Shown here in pieces: positions 7,974 through 16,885 of a stretch of DNA of 40,815 nucleotides; the first letter of the stretch is position 1, and every line of letters starts with the position of its first letter. The stretch lies in contig JAAYNS010000100.1 of assembly GCA_012520755.1 (NCBI GenBank), positions 1-40,815 of the forward strand. The letters run 5' to 3'. This DNA is from Tissierellia bacterium (lineage in GTDB: Bacteria > Bacillota > Clostridia > Tissierellales > Tissierellaceae). The position numbers and the translations under genes were made by a program. Under the pieces are notes generated by a model. That model made no database searches and was not told where the DNA came from. It saw nothing but the letters and a program-made list of their open reading frames with translations.

Positions 7974-8002
7974 ATCATCCCCTCATCTCCCCAGTATAAT
8001 AA

Positions 8003-8031
8003 ATACTATGAATGAGGATTAGCTAATAGAA
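8003..8031 (-). promoter_or_regulatory. Predicted sigma-E promoter of spoIID
   Basis: On the minus strand TTCTATT, 14 nt, CATAGTAT. It has the same -35 core and spacing as the predicted spoIIID promoter, which is independent support because spoIID belongs to the sigma-E regulon in Bacillus. Confidence 0.6.
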
Positions 8032-8049
8032 CAGAAATAGTTCTTGTGT

Positions 8050-8070
8050 CAATTCACAGTTCACAATTGT
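8050..8070. repeat. Heptad repeat copy (AATTCAC type)
   Basis: The sequence caattcacagttcacaattg reads as AATTCAC-AGTTCAC-AATTGTT. It is a short copy of the degenerate 7-bp repeat family seen in other gaps of this window. An inverted partner lies at 8231-8270, and the murA terminator is between them. Confidence 0.6.
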
Positions 8071-8144
8071 TTAGGTCATTCTATCGGGTTAAAACCCTTG
8101 CTTCTACAACTTGATAGCAAGCTAGGCCACCTTAGAATAACAAC

Positions 8145-8181
8145 AAAAAAGAGAAGATTCTTAGAAAAATCTTCTCTTTTT
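8145..8181 (-). terminator. Terminator of murA
   Basis: AAAAAGAGAAGATT / AATCTTCTCTTTTT form a 14-bp stem with an 8-nt loop and an A/T run on each side. It lies 90 nt after the murA stop, between murA and spoIID. Confidence 0.85.
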
Positions 8182-8230
8182 ACTATTATAATAATTGCAA
8201 ATTATTAATTATCTAATTTTATTTTGTTTT

Positions 8231-8270
8231 AATTGTGCATTGTGAATTGTGAATTGTTCATTATTGCATT
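8231..8270. repeat. Heptad repeat array (AATTCAC type, inverted)
   Basis: On the minus strand it reads CAATTCA-CAATTCA-CAATGCA-CAATT, preceded by a more degenerate unit. It abuts the murA stop codon. The core CAATGCACAATT recurs at 16922-16948 and 19881-19929. Confidence 0.7.
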
Positions 8271-9542
8271 TTAAACATTCACTAATTCAAAACTTTTTCT
8301 ATAAATTTTTGCTCCTAAATCGCTAAACTTTTTCTCAATACCGTCATATCCTCTATCTATGTGATAAATATTGTCTATTTCTGTTACCCCATCGGATACT
8401 AAACCTGCTAAAATTAAAGCTGCTCCTGCTCTTAAATCTGTAGCCTTAACAGGTGCTCCTGTTAAACTGCTAGTTCCTTGTACTATGGCAGATCTGCCAT
8501 CAATTTTCACATCTGCTCCCATTCTCTTTAATTCATCAACATGCATAAATCTGTTTTCAAATACTGTTTCAATAGCAACGCTTGTTCCCTTACATATGGT
8601 CATCAAGGCCATAAATTGCGCTTGCATATCAGTTGGAAAACCAGGATATGGCAAAGTTTTTATATCAACTGCTTGTAAATTGTCAGTGCCTATTACCCTT
8701 ATGCTATCTCCATTTTCTATAACTGTACAACCAATTTCTTTCAATTTTGCTATAACCGGCTTTATATGATTTGAAATAACATTTTCTACAACAATATCGC
8801 CATTAGTAATTGCAGCGGCTACCATAAATGTACCTGCTTCTATTCTGTCTGGAATAATTTGATGTCTTCCACCAGCTAGTTTTTTAACTCCTTTAATTCT
8901 AATAGTCGAAGTTCCTGCTCCTTTAATATCTCCACCAAGTTTATTCAAGAAATTAGCTAAATCTACAATTTCTGGTTCCATGGCTGCATTGTCAATAATG
9001 GTTTCTCCTTCTGCCAATACAGCAGCCATCATAATATTTTCAGTTGCTCCCACAGAAGGAAAGTCTAGATAAATCTTATCTCCAATTAATTTGTCTGCAA
9101 ATGCACTTATATTACCATGATCTACATCAATGACAGCTCCTAATGCTCTAAAACCTTTTAAATGTAAGTCTATAGGCCTAGTCCCTATAGCACATCCTCC
9201 TGGTAAGGAGTTTTTTGTTTTCCCTAAGCGTGTCAAAAGTGGCCCCATAACCAAAAAGGAAGCCCTCATCTTACTCATTAATTCATAACTAGTTTCATAA
9301 TTATTGATATTAGCAGAATTTATTTTAATAACATCTCTGTCTAAATATTTGACTTTTGCTCCTAGGGATGTTAATACCTCACACATTATTTCTACATCTT
9401 TTAACTTAGGAACATCTTCAAGTATTATATCTTCTGTCCCCAATAAAGAAGCAGCTAATATTGGTAGTGCCGAGTTCTTAGCTCCACTTACTCTAACATT
9501 ACCCTTTAAGTGAAGGCTTTTCTCCACCATTATTTTCTCCAA
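8271..9542 (-). CDS. murA: UDP-N-acetylglucosamine 1-carboxyvinyltransferase MurA
   Basis: The 423-residue cytoplasmic enzyme transfers enolpyruvate from PEP to UDP-GlcNAc, the first committed step of peptidoglycan synthesis. The active-site loop PGGCAIGTRPIDLH contains the PEP-binding Cys117 that fosfomycin attacks. AKNSALPILAASLL near the N-terminus and FPTDMQAQFMALM near residue 300 are also typical. The start is TTG at 9542, with GGAGGAG 5 nt upstream; the family usually begins with MEK, which this start gives. An ATG four codons later is a weaker alternative. The ywmB-like gene ends 15 nt upstream, as in Bacillus ywmB-murAA, so the two are probably co-transcribed. Confidence 0.96.
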   Translation of the reverse strand: MEKIMVEKSLHLKGNVRVSGAKNSALPILAASLLGTEDIILEDVPKLKDVEIMCEVLTSLGAKVKYLDRDVIKINSANINNYETSYELMSKMRASFLVMGPLLTRLGKTKNSLPGGCAIGTRPIDLHLKGFRALGAVIDVDHGNISAFADKLIGDKIYLDFPSVGATENIMMAAVLAEGETIIDNAAMEPEIVDLANFLNKLGGDIKGAGTSTIRIKGVKKLAGGRHQIIPDRIEAGTFMVAAAITNGDIVVENVISNHIKPVIAKLKEIGCTVIENGDSIRVIGTDNLQAVDIKTLPYPGFPTDMQAQFMALMTICKGTSVAIETVFENRFMHVDELKRMGADVKIDGRSAIVQGTSSLTGAPVKATDLRAGAALILAGLVSDGVTEIDNIYHIDRGYDGIEKKFSDLGAKIYRKSFELVNV

Positions 9543-9557
9543 ATTATCTCCTCCTAT

Positions 9558-10334
9558 TTAATAGCCGCTGGTTATTATAGGTGTTCCAATCCAAATAAGA
9601 GTTTTATTATCATATTCATTATATCTTAATGCAATATTAAGATTAATTCTATCTTCACCAGCTAATATATATTCTTCAATTTTATCAGTATAAGCTGTAT
9701 AAGAGATTAATTCATTATCCTCATAAACATCTACTATTTTGCCATTTATATTATGTAAAAGCTTTGGGAATATATTTTTAACATACTCCCCACTTAATTT
9801 ACCATTAATACCACCAATAATGCAAGTACTAATTTCTACATTTTTCTCATATTTGTTAAATAAACTTTTCACCGTTAATATTATATCATTAATTTCATTA
9901 TCTTGCTTGTTATTTATCAAATTAATATACAAGTAAGTTTCGCTTTTTTCATTTTCTACATTTAAATATGAACTTAAAATAATAGTCATAGGATTTAATT
10001 TTTCATCGAACCCAAAATAACTAACTTGTCTATAATTATCTTCTAAAATTTTCTCTTTGATATAATTATTAGTTGAAACTTCTGTATACTTTGTCCCTTC
10101 TTTACCTATTAGTCCAAAGTAAACTATTAATTCTTCACCAAGATCGTCTAGCTCTTCCTCAGATAAAAAACTCTCTACTATAATACCATTAGCATTAAAA
10201 TCCCCTTCAATAAATTCTCCACCAATATCCTTTAATATGATTGATAGAACATCATCTTCTTCCAAATAAGTAGCAGATGTTAAAATTGGTAATAAACATA
10301 AAATTATAATTACGAATAATATATATTTTTTCAT
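9558..10334 (-). CDS. YwmB-like secreted protein
   Basis: The 258-residue protein has a signal peptide (KKYILFVIIILCLLPILTSA). The C-terminal segment INLNIALRYNEYDNKT and the closing GTPIIT resemble the YwmB family (TATA-box-binding-like fold), whose function is unknown. Support is mostly positional: the gene lies directly upstream of murA, as ywmB does in B. subtilis. It is AT-rich, with no catalytic motif I can identify. The ATG at 10334 follows GGGAGGG with good spacing. The family call is moderate; a role in the cell envelope is a guess from location. Confidence 0.7.
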   Translation of the reverse strand: MKKYILFVIIILCLLPILTSATYLEEDDVLSIILKDIGGEFIEGDFNANGIIVESFLSEEELDDLGEELIVYFGLIGKEGTKYTEVSTNNYIKEKILEDNYRQVSYFGFDEKLNPMTIILSSYLNVENEKSETYLYINLINNKQDNEINDIILTVKSLFNKYEKNVEISTCIIGGINGKLSGEYVKNIFPKLLHNINGKIVDVYEDNELISYTAYTDKIEEYILAGEDRINLNIALRYNEYDNKTLIWIGTPIITSGY

Positions 10335-10359
10335 TTGTACCCTCCCAGAATTTTATTAA

Positions 10360-10434
10360 TTAAGGGAAAGGTCTTTTGTAAAAAATGTAAAGGGGGACAA
10401 AACATTTCAACAAAAAAATACCCTTCCCTTATAA
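10360..10434. repeat. Imperfect inverted repeat upstream of the ywmB-like gene
   Basis: AAGGGAAAGG near 10362 and CCCTTCCCTT near 10421 can pair around a 50-nt AT-rich interval that contains aaagggggacaaaac. It occupies the likely promoter or leader of the ywmB-like gene. The role is unknown. Confidence 0.4.
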
Positions 10435-10516
10435 TAAAAGTATTACCAAAGAAGGATACCTTAATACCTGTTTTTTATTAAAATTGATTTTTAAACAATG
10501 CATTGATACCAAGTAA

Positions 10517-10610
10517 AGGCTTATGATGATAGAACTACGCTCACTATTTCAGACTTGAAGAATTCTATTCAAGTCTTCAAATGTTCACTCCATTCTATTA
10601 TCATAAGCCT
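10517..10610. repeat. Nested inverted repeat in the ywmB-mnaA gap
   Basis: The outer arms, AGGCTTATGATGATAGAA (10517-10534) and TTCTATTATCATAAGCCT (10593-10610), pair with one mismatch over 18 bp. An inner hairpin, AGACTTGAA / TTCAAGTCT (10551-10576), lies inside. There is no clear U-tract, so it is not a standard terminator. It lies in a 323-bp gap without a gene; the rest of the gap holds AT-rich sequence and a heptad array. Confidence 0.75.
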
Positions 10611-10613
10611 AAT

Positions 10614-10655
10614 TGTTAGTTCTTAATTCTTCACTATTCACTGTTCGTTGTTCCC
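10614..10655. repeat. Heptad repeat array (AACAGTG type)
   Basis: On the minus strand it reads AACAACG-AACAGTG-AATAGTG-AAGAATT-AAGAACT, a degenerate 7-bp period. It directly follows the mnaA stop codon and abuts the large inverted repeat. Confidence 0.6.
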
Positions 10656-10657
10656 TA

Positions 10658-11764
10658 TTACTTATTCTCTAAAAGTATTTCCACTATTCTTTCTGAAGCC
10701 TTGCCATCACCATAAGGATTAACTGCCTTTGCCATCTTATCGTATTCGGCTTCATTGCTTAAAAGCAAATCTAAGTTTTCATATAGGCTATCATATGAAG
10801 TTCCAACAAGTTTAGCTGTTCCCGCTTCTACACCTTCTGGTCTTTCAGTTTCTTCCCTTACTACTAAAACTGGTTTACCTAATGTAGGGGCTTCTTCCTG
10901 CAAACCACCAGAATCTGTAACAATTATATGGCATTTTGCCATTAAATTTGTAAAGGGTTCATAATCTAGTGGTTCAATTAAATGTATACGAGAATTGTCA
11001 CCAAACACCTTGTAAGCTACATCTCTTACCTTAGGATTTAAATGCATAGGAAATACCACTTCAACATCCTCATACTTTTTCACAATATCACTTATTGCAG
11101 AAAATATATTTTCCATTGGCTTACCTATATTTTCCCTCCTATGAGATGTTAGGAGTATTACATTTTTACTTTCATAATCTATGTCATTTAACTCTTGTAT
11201 ATTAAAAGTATAATCTTCCTTAATTGCATACTGAAGAGCATCTATTACAGTATTACCTGTAATAAATATATCTTCTTCTGGATAATCTTCTTTAAGTAAA
11301 TTTTGTCTGTTTCTTTCAGTTGGAGCAAAGTGATAATTTGCTAAAATTCCTGTTAGTTTCCTATTTGCCTCTTCCGGATATGGTGAATAAAGGTTTCCAC
11401 TCCTAAGCCCAGCTTCCACATGACCAATTTTCACCTTCTGATAAAATGCAGCTAATGCTCCTGCAAATACTGTTGTTGTATCACCTTGAACCAATAAAAC
11501 ATCAGGTTTTTCTTTTATTATTACCTCTTCTAGGCCTATAATAGCCTTTGTTGTTATTTCAGTTAAGCTTTGACCAGATTTGAAAATATTAAGATCATAA
11601 TCTGGCACTATATTGAATAAGCTCAACACTTGATCAAGCATTTCTCTGTGTTGAGCAGTTACACAAACAATAGTTTCAATTTCAGGTTCTTTTTTAAGAA
11701 CTTTTACTATTGGAGCCATTTTTATTGCTTCTGGTCTAGTTCCAAATACGCACATTACTTTCAA
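10658..11764 (-). CDS. wecB: UDP-N-acetylglucosamine 2-epimerase (non-hydrolysing)
   Basis: The enzyme interconverts UDP-GlcNAc and UDP-ManNAc for wall glycopolymers (MnaA/WecB). Family motifs are all present: FGTRPEAIKMAP, QHREMLDQ, QGDTTTVFAGALAA, HVEAGLRSGN, PEEANR, TSHRRENIGK and DSGGLQEEAPTLGKP. The ORF track starts at a GTG (11773), but the Shine-Dalgarno AGGAAG overlaps that codon. The TTG at 11764 has it 8 nt upstream and gives the typical start MKVMCVFGTRPE, so I place the start there (368 aa). The tagO-like gene ends 12 nt upstream, so the two form an operon for ManNAc-containing polymer, possibly the ligand for SLH proteins (inference). Confidence 0.94.
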   Translation of the reverse strand: MKVMCVFGTRPEAIKMAPIVKVLKKEPEIETIVCVTAQHREMLDQVLSLFNIVPDYDLNIFKSGQSLTEITTKAIIGLEEVIIKEKPDVLLVQGDTTTVFAGALAAFYQKVKIGHVEAGLRSGNLYSPYPEEANRKLTGILANYHFAPTERNRQNLLKEDYPEEDIFITGNTVIDALQYAIKEDYTFNIQELNDIDYESKNVILLTSHRRENIGKPMENIFSAISDIVKKYEDVEVVFPMHLNPKVRDVAYKVFGDNSRIHLIEPLDYEPFTNLMAKCHIIVTDSGGLQEEAPTLGKPVLVVREETERPEGVEAGTAKLVGTSYDSLYENLDLLLSNEAEYDKMAKAVNPYGDGKASERIVEILLENK

Positions 11765-11776
11765 AAATATCACTTC

Positions 11777-12805
11777 CTATTTTTTCTTAGTTCCAAAGAG
11801 CCCTAGTTTAAGCCCCACTATTACAGTAACTACAAATAATATTACTGACAAATAGACAGCTTGATTACTGTTGGCTTTTGCAATTATAACAGCAAACAAT
11901 ACAAAAACTGCTGATATCCCATATAATATCATTACCGTTTTTCTTTGAGAATAGCCTTTTGCTAACAATCTATGATGTAAATGTCCTTTATCTGCTGTTG
12001 TTATAGATTTCCCATTTAATATTCTTCTACAGATAGCAAAGGTTGTATCAAATATTGGGACTCCTAATATCATTATTGGGACTATTACTGCGATGGTTGC
12101 CACACTCTTCATTACACCTTCTATGGATATGGCTGCAAGCATGAAGCCTAAAAATAGTGCACCAGTATCTCCCATAAATATTTTTGCAGGATTAAAATTA
12201 AATGGTAAAAATCCCAAGCAAGCACCTGCAAGAATAGAAGACATTATAATAACATTAGTATAACCAAATTTCCCAGCTACAATAGCAAATGAAAGGCTTG
12301 AAATCATAGCAACACCTGCTGCTAAGCCATCAAGTCCATCGATTAAATTTATAGTATTGGTAATTCCAACTACCCAAAACAATGTAATAGGTATGGACAA
12401 GTAGTTTAAGTAAAATATTTCATTTACAGTTGAAAAAGGGTTTGTTATAAAATCAACTTTTACATCTCCGATTAACAAGCAAATTCCACCTAAGAGCTGG
12501 AAAAGCATTTTTAATCTAGGGCTTAAACCTCTTAAATCATCAATTATACCTGAAATCAATATTAAGGTTCCACCTAAGAGTATTGATATTAGTGTTTTAT
12601 CCACTGGCAAAAACATAAGGCTTGATATTATAACTCCCATATATATAGCCAATCCCCCTATTAAAGGCATTGGCTGTTTATGTATTCTCCTATCATCCTT
12701 TGGTATATCAATAGCACCAATCTTGAATGCCAATTTCATTACTAAAGGTGTAGAGAAAAATGCCAAAAAAATCGCTACAAAAAATGGAATAATTATTCCT
12801 CGCAT
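11777..12805 (-). CDS. tagO: Undecaprenyl-phosphate GlcNAc-1-phosphate transferase (WecA/TagO type)
   Basis: The 342-residue polytopic membrane protein of the MraY/WecA family has about ten hydrophobic helices. It transfers GlcNAc-1-phosphate to undecaprenyl phosphate, starting teichoic acid or other secondary wall polymers. Diagnostic cytoplasmic motifs are PLIGGLAIY, GIIDDLRGLSP, NLIDGLDGLAAG, FMGDTGALFLGF and the WecA-type DKGHLHHRLLAKG; the last separates it from MraY. Its partner wecB/mnaA follows after 12 nt. Start ATG at 12805 follows AAAGGAG at a slightly long spacing. An upstream sigma-A-like promoter is possible, after a hairpin behind upp. Confidence 0.93.
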   Translation of the reverse strand: MRGIIIPFFVAIFLAFFSTPLVMKLAFKIGAIDIPKDDRRIHKQPMPLIGGLAIYMGVIISSLMFLPVDKTLISILLGGTLILISGIIDDLRGLSPRLKMLFQLLGGICLLIGDVKVDFITNPFSTVNEIFYLNYLSIPITLFWVVGITNTINLIDGLDGLAAGVAMISSLSFAIVAGKFGYTNVIIMSSILAGACLGFLPFNFNPAKIFMGDTGALFLGFMLAAISIEGVMKSVATIAVIVPIMILGVPIFDTTFAICRRILNGKSITTADKGHLHHRLLAKGYSQRKTVMILYGISAVFVLFAVIIAKANSNQAVYLSVILFVVTVIVGLKLGLFGTKKK

Positions 12806-12844
12806 TAATATTCGCTCCTTTAAGCTTTAGGAAAACCATTTACA

Positions 12845-12872
12845 CTTATAGAGTTTACCCCTTATTTTGCAA
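12845..12872 (-). promoter_or_regulatory. Possible sigma-A promoter of tagO-wecB
   Basis: On the minus strand TTGCAA and TATAAG are 16 nt apart. An overlapping alternative is TTGTAT-18-TAAACT. Both lie within 80 nt of the tagO start. Confidence 0.35.
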
Positions 12873-12902
12873 CTAATACAACTTGTATAGTAGTAATTTC
12901 AA

Positions 12903-12925
12903 GAGGAACAGATGACCTGTTCCTC
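12903..12925 (-). terminator. Hairpin behind upp, possible weak terminator
   Basis: GAGGAACAG / CTGTTCCTC form a perfect 9-bp stem with a 5-nt loop, starting 5 nt after the upp stop. The following minus-strand sequence TTGAAATT is a poor U-tract, so readthrough is likely. Confidence 0.5.
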
Positions 12926-12929
12926 CTAC

Positions 12930-13601
<672 letters not shown>

Positions 13602-13607
13602 TCACAA

Positions 13608-14045
13608 CTAGCAATCTATATCACTAATTTTTTTTACTCTTCTTTCATGCCTTCCACCTTGAAATTCACTTTTTAGCCAAACTTCAACTATTTCTAGCGC
13701 TAAATCTATACCTAAAACTCTTCCACCAAGGGCAAGCATATTAGCATTATTGTGTTCCATACTCATTCTTGCAGAATATGTATCTGAACATAAAGCACAT
13801 CTGATTCCCTTTACCTTATTGGCTACTATTGATATGCCTATACCAGTTCCACAAACCACTATTCCTCTGTCAACTTCTCCTGCCATAACTCCCTCAGCAA
13901 CAGCCTTTCCAAAGTCAGGATAATCTACAGAATCCTTGCTTTTTGTTCCATAGTCCACATACTCAATATTATTATTTTCTAAATACTCTCTAATATGTTC
14001 TTTTAATTCAAACCCACCATGGTCACTACCAATGCCTATTTTCAT
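13608..14045 (-). CDS. rpiB: Ribose-5-phosphate isomerase B
   Basis: The 145-residue RpiB/LacAB family enzyme interconverts ribose-5-phosphate and ribulose-5-phosphate in the pentose phosphate pathway. GSDHGGFELK (D8, H9), GIVVCGTGIG with catalytic C65, and MEHNNANMLALGGR with H98 all match the family. Length is typical. ATG at 14045 follows GAGGAGG-like sequence. A short degenerate heptad repeat lies in the 54-bp gap to ywlE. Confidence 0.95.
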   Translation of the reverse strand: MKIGIGSDHGGFELKEHIREYLENNNIEYVDYGTKSKDSVDYPDFGKAVAEGVMAGEVDRGIVVCGTGIGISIVANKVKGIRCALCSDTYSARMSMEHNNANMLALGGRVLGIDLALEIVEVWLKSEFQGGRHERRVKKISDIDC

Positions 14046-14070
14046 TAGTTTTCCTCCTCTTAATTTAGGT

Positions 14071-14099
14071 TACAGCTAACAGGGAATAAGGAATAGCTA
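14071..14099. repeat. Short degenerate heptad repeat
   Basis: GCTAACA-GGGAATA-AGGAATA-GCTATTA reads in a 7-bp period between rpiB and ywlE. It resembles the AACA-type array at 16749-16784 but is short, so the assignment is tentative. Confidence 0.35.
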
Positions 14100-14549
14100 T
14101 TACTTATTAGCTATCTTCTCAATTATCGCTTCTGAAGCTTTATATATCTCATCTCTGGTCTTTTCATATCTATATATGTTGCCACCAAAAGGATCTGATA
14201 TATCTGTGTATTTTCCATATGCATATTCATTATATAAAAAAGTTTTATTCCTTGCATTTGCAAATCGTTTGATTAGGATATCCTTATGAGAACTTGTCAT
14301 AGTTAAAATTATATCCGATTCATCTACCATATAATCATTAACCAAACTTGATCTGTGATTGGATATATCAATACCCATATCCTTTAAGATACTGACTGAA
14401 TTATCAGAGGCACTATCTCCAACAAAAGCCATAATCCCTGCAGATCTAACCTTTATATTTAAATTCTTTTTATCTGCTAGATATTTTAATATTCCTTCAG
14501 CCATTGGACTCCTACAAGTATTGCCTGTACAGACCACTAAAATTTTCAT
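14100..14549 (-). CDS. ywlE: Low-molecular-weight phosphatase, predicted protein-arginine phosphatase YwlE
   Basis: The 149-residue protein has the LMW-PTP P-loop C7-x5-R13 (VCTGNTCRSPMAEG) and the general acid D119 in SDPFGG. Position 11 is threonine, as in YwlE. In that family Thr at this place selects phosphoarginine, whereas tyrosine phosphatases usually have Ile/Leu. It would therefore reverse McsB-type arginine phosphorylation that marks proteins for ClpCP; mcsB is not in this window. It starts 9 nt after ywlC and is likely co-transcribed with it. Specificity rests on one residue plus synteny. Confidence 0.88.
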   Translation of the reverse strand: MKILVVCTGNTCRSPMAEGILKYLADKKNLNIKVRSAGIMAFVGDSASDNSVSILKDMGIDISNHRSSLVNDYMVDESDIILTMTSSHKDILIKRFANARNKTFLYNEYAYGKYTDISDPFGGNIYRYEKTRDEIYKASEAIIEKIANK

Positions 14550-14558
14550 AACTCACCT

Positions 14559-15608
14559 CTAGACATTAATTAACTTTCCTCCCGATGCTTTCATCATCCT
14601 ATTCATAATTGCACTTCCTATATGGTCAGTTTCTACACCCTCAGCAAGAATTACATCTACTTTCTCATCATCAAACATTCTAAGAACTTTAAATAGATTT
14701 GCGGCAATAGTAGTCATATCTTTTCGAGAGCCAACTGTTAAAACTGTGCCTTTATCATACATACTTCTTGTTTCTATTGTTGCCATTATTCCTACTTTCT
14801 TTCCTTGACTTATATATTCCTCAGCTTGATTAAGGATATTCTTTATTACATTATCCTTGCTTCCTGTAAAAACATACATATCAGCTTTAGGTGCATAGTG
14901 GGTGTATTTTTGACCTGGTGATTTTGGAATAATTGAATCATCTACAATAATAGTTCCTAAATCTTGAAGAATATCTGGTATAAATTCTTTCAAATTTTCA
15001 AATGTAACCCCGCCTGGCCTTAAAATCATAGGGGCTTCTCCAGTAAGATCAAGAACCGTTGATTCTAATCCTACTCCAGTTTCCCCACCATCTATTATCA
15101 TATCTATCTTTCCTGATAAATCATTTATAACATGTAATGCATTAGTAGGACTTGGTCTTCCTGATAAATTAGCTGATGGGCCTGCTAGTGGTACACCTGC
15201 TTGGCTAATTAACTCTAAAGCTATTTTATTGTTTGGCATCCTAATGGCTACAGTTTCAAGCCCTCCTGTAATCACATATGGTACAATTTCACTCTTCTTA
15301 AAAATCATGGTCAAAGGTCCAGGCCAATATCTATTAATACACTCATAGGCAATATCTGGTACCTCTAAGACTAATGTTTTTAATTGGTCAATACTACTTA
15401 TATGTAATATCAATGGATTGTCTTGGGGACGTCCCTTAGCCTCGAAAAGTCCTTTTACTGCTTTTTCATTTAATCCATTAGCTCCCAACCCATACACAGT
15501 TTCTGTAGGAAAAGCTACAATTTTACCCTCTTTTATGAGATTTGCAGCTTCTTTAATAAGATTCACATCAATTTGGTCATGGTCAATTCGAATGACTTTT
15601 GTTTCCAT
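14559..15608 (-). CDS. ywlC: L-threonylcarbamoyladenylate synthase (Sua5/YwlC)
   Basis: The 349-residue protein forms threonylcarbamoyl-AMP from threonine, bicarbonate and ATP, the first step of the t6A37 tRNA modification. The N-terminal YrdC domain (1-210) has AFPTETVYGLGANG, KGRPQDNPLILH and AGPSANLSGRPSPTN. The C-terminal Sua5 domain (about 225-349) makes it the long Sua5 type rather than TsaC. Start ATG at 15608. It lies between prfA, which ends in a terminator, and ywlE. Confidence 0.94.
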   Translation of the reverse strand: METKVIRIDHDQIDVNLIKEAANLIKEGKIVAFPTETVYGLGANGLNEKAVKGLFEAKGRPQDNPLILHISSIDQLKTLVLEVPDIAYECINRYWPGPLTMIFKKSEIVPYVITGGLETVAIRMPNNKIALELISQAGVPLAGPSANLSGRPSPTNALHVINDLSGKIDMIIDGGETGVGLESTVLDLTGEAPMILRPGGVTFENLKEFIPDILQDLGTIIVDDSIIPKSPGQKYTHYAPKADMYVFTGSKDNVIKNILNQAEEYISQGKKVGIMATIETRSMYDKGTVLTVGSRKDMTTIAANLFKVLRMFDDEKVDVILAEGVETDHIGSAIMNRMMKASGGKLINV

Positions 15609-15631
15609 ATTTCACCCTTCTTTATATAAAA

Positions 15632-15654
15632 AATAGAGGGCACTACCCTCTATT
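15632..15654 (-). terminator. Terminator of prfA
   Basis: AATAGAGGG / CCCTCTATT form a 9-bp stem with a 5-nt loop, followed on the minus strand by TTTTTTATAT. It overlaps the prfA stop, so ywlC needs its own promoter or readthrough. Confidence 0.8.
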
Positions 15655-16723
15655 ATTCCATTTGTTGTAATTTTTGAGCTTGATCTGTAGTGATAAGGGT
15701 TTCTATCATTTCATCTAAATCTCCGTCAATAAAGCTATTTATCTTGTGCAATGTCAAATTAATCCTATGATCAGTAACCCTACCTTGAGGAAAATTATAT
15801 GTTCTGATTCTTTCTGAACGATCTCCTGTACCTACTTGACCCCTCTTCATGTCTGCAATTTCTGCATTTTGTTCTGACAATTTCATGTCATATAGTCTAG
15901 ATTTTAATATCTTCATTGCCTTATCTTTATTTTTTAATTGACTCTTTTCATCCTGGCATGATATAACAATTCCAGTAGGTATATGAGTTAGTCTAACAGC
16001 TGAATCTGTTGTGTTTACAGACTGACCACCATTTCCTGATGAACGGAAAACATCTACTCTTATTTCATTTGGATCTATGTCAATATCAATATCTTCTGCT
16101 TCTGGCAATACAGCAACTGTTGCTGTAGATGTATGAATTCTACCACTTGCTTCTGTCTCTGGAACCCTTTGTACCCTATGGACTCCTGATTCATATTTTA
16201 AACGACTATAGGCACCTTTACCATTTATCATAAAGATAACTTCCTTATAACCACCTATGCCTATTTCATTAGTATTCATAATGTCAACTTTCCAATTATT
16301 TCTCTCAGCATATCTGACATACATTCTAAACAATGTCCCAGCGAATAATGCTGCTTCGTCTCCTCCTGCACCGCCCCTAATTTCTACAATAACATTTTTG
16401 TGGTCATTAGGATCCTTAGGAAGTAACAATATCTTAAGTTCTTCTTGGTACTTTTCTAAATTTTCTTCAAGAATTTTTACTTCTTCTTTAACTAGTTCCT
16501 TCATCTCATCATCAAGCTTTTCATAAAGCATTTCTTTCGAGTCCTCAAGTTGCTTTTCTGTTTCTTTTAATTCTCTATATTTCAAAACAATAGGCTCTAA
16601 ATCGGCATGTTCTTTCATAACTCTTTGCCATTCTTCACGATCTTCATTGATAAGATTAGGGTCCATGATCTTTTCTTCAAGCTCTTTAAATTTTTCTTCA
16701 ACAAAAGCTAAATTATCTGACAC
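15653..16723 (-). CDS. prfA: Peptide chain release factor 1
   Basis: The 356-residue RF1 reads UAA/UAG and triggers peptide release on the ribosome. The GGQ motif is at 232-234 ([17 protein letters not shown]). The RF1-type stop-codon tripeptide is the PET of [15 protein letters not shown] at 188-190. The N-terminal helical domain (1-100) is highly charged. Length is typical. PrmC, encoded upstream, methylates the GGQ glutamine. A strong sigma-A-like promoter lies about 165 nt upstream, giving a long leader that carries two heptad-repeat arrays. Confidence 0.97.
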   Translation of the reverse strand: MSDNLAFVEEKFKELEEKIMDPNLINEDREEWQRVMKEHADLEPIVLKYRELKETEKQLEDSKEMLYEKLDDEMKELVKEEVKILEENLEKYQEELKILLLPKDPNDHKNVIVEIRGGAGGDEAALFAGTLFRMYVRYAERNNWKVDIMNTNEIGIGGYKEVIFMINGKGAYSRLKYESGVHRVQRVPETEASGRIHTSTATVAVLPEAEDIDIDIDPNEIRVDVFRSSGNGGQSVNTTDSAVRLTHIPTGIVISCQDEKSQLKNKDKAMKILKSRLYDMKLSEQNAEIADMKRGQVGTGDRSERIRTYNFPQGRVTDHRINLTLHKINSFIDGDLDEMIETLITTDQAQKLQQME

Positions 16724-16748
16724 TAATATACAACCCCTTCTAATATTT

Positions 16749-16784
16749 CAGTGAACAGCTAACAACGAACAATGAACAGTGAGC
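16749..16784. repeat. Heptad repeat array (GAACA type) in the prfA leader
   Basis: GTGAACA-GCTAACA-ACGAACA-ATGAACA-GTGAGCA shows five consecutive 7-bp units. It lies 25 nt upstream of the prfA start, inside the predicted transcript. Confidence 0.75.
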
Positions 16785-16885
16785 ATCTGTGTACCCATCC
16801 GCGTGGATATGAACAATTAAATATTTAGTTCCTACCAAAGTTCATCTTAACTGATTACAAACTTAATCAAATTTATCCATCTTTT

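Noticed and set aside
8371-8769. Plus-strand ORFs inside murA (also 9304-9513)
   Set aside because: They are antisense shadows of a clearly conserved murA; their low-complexity Ser/Ala/Pro composition is typical of reverse-frame reading.
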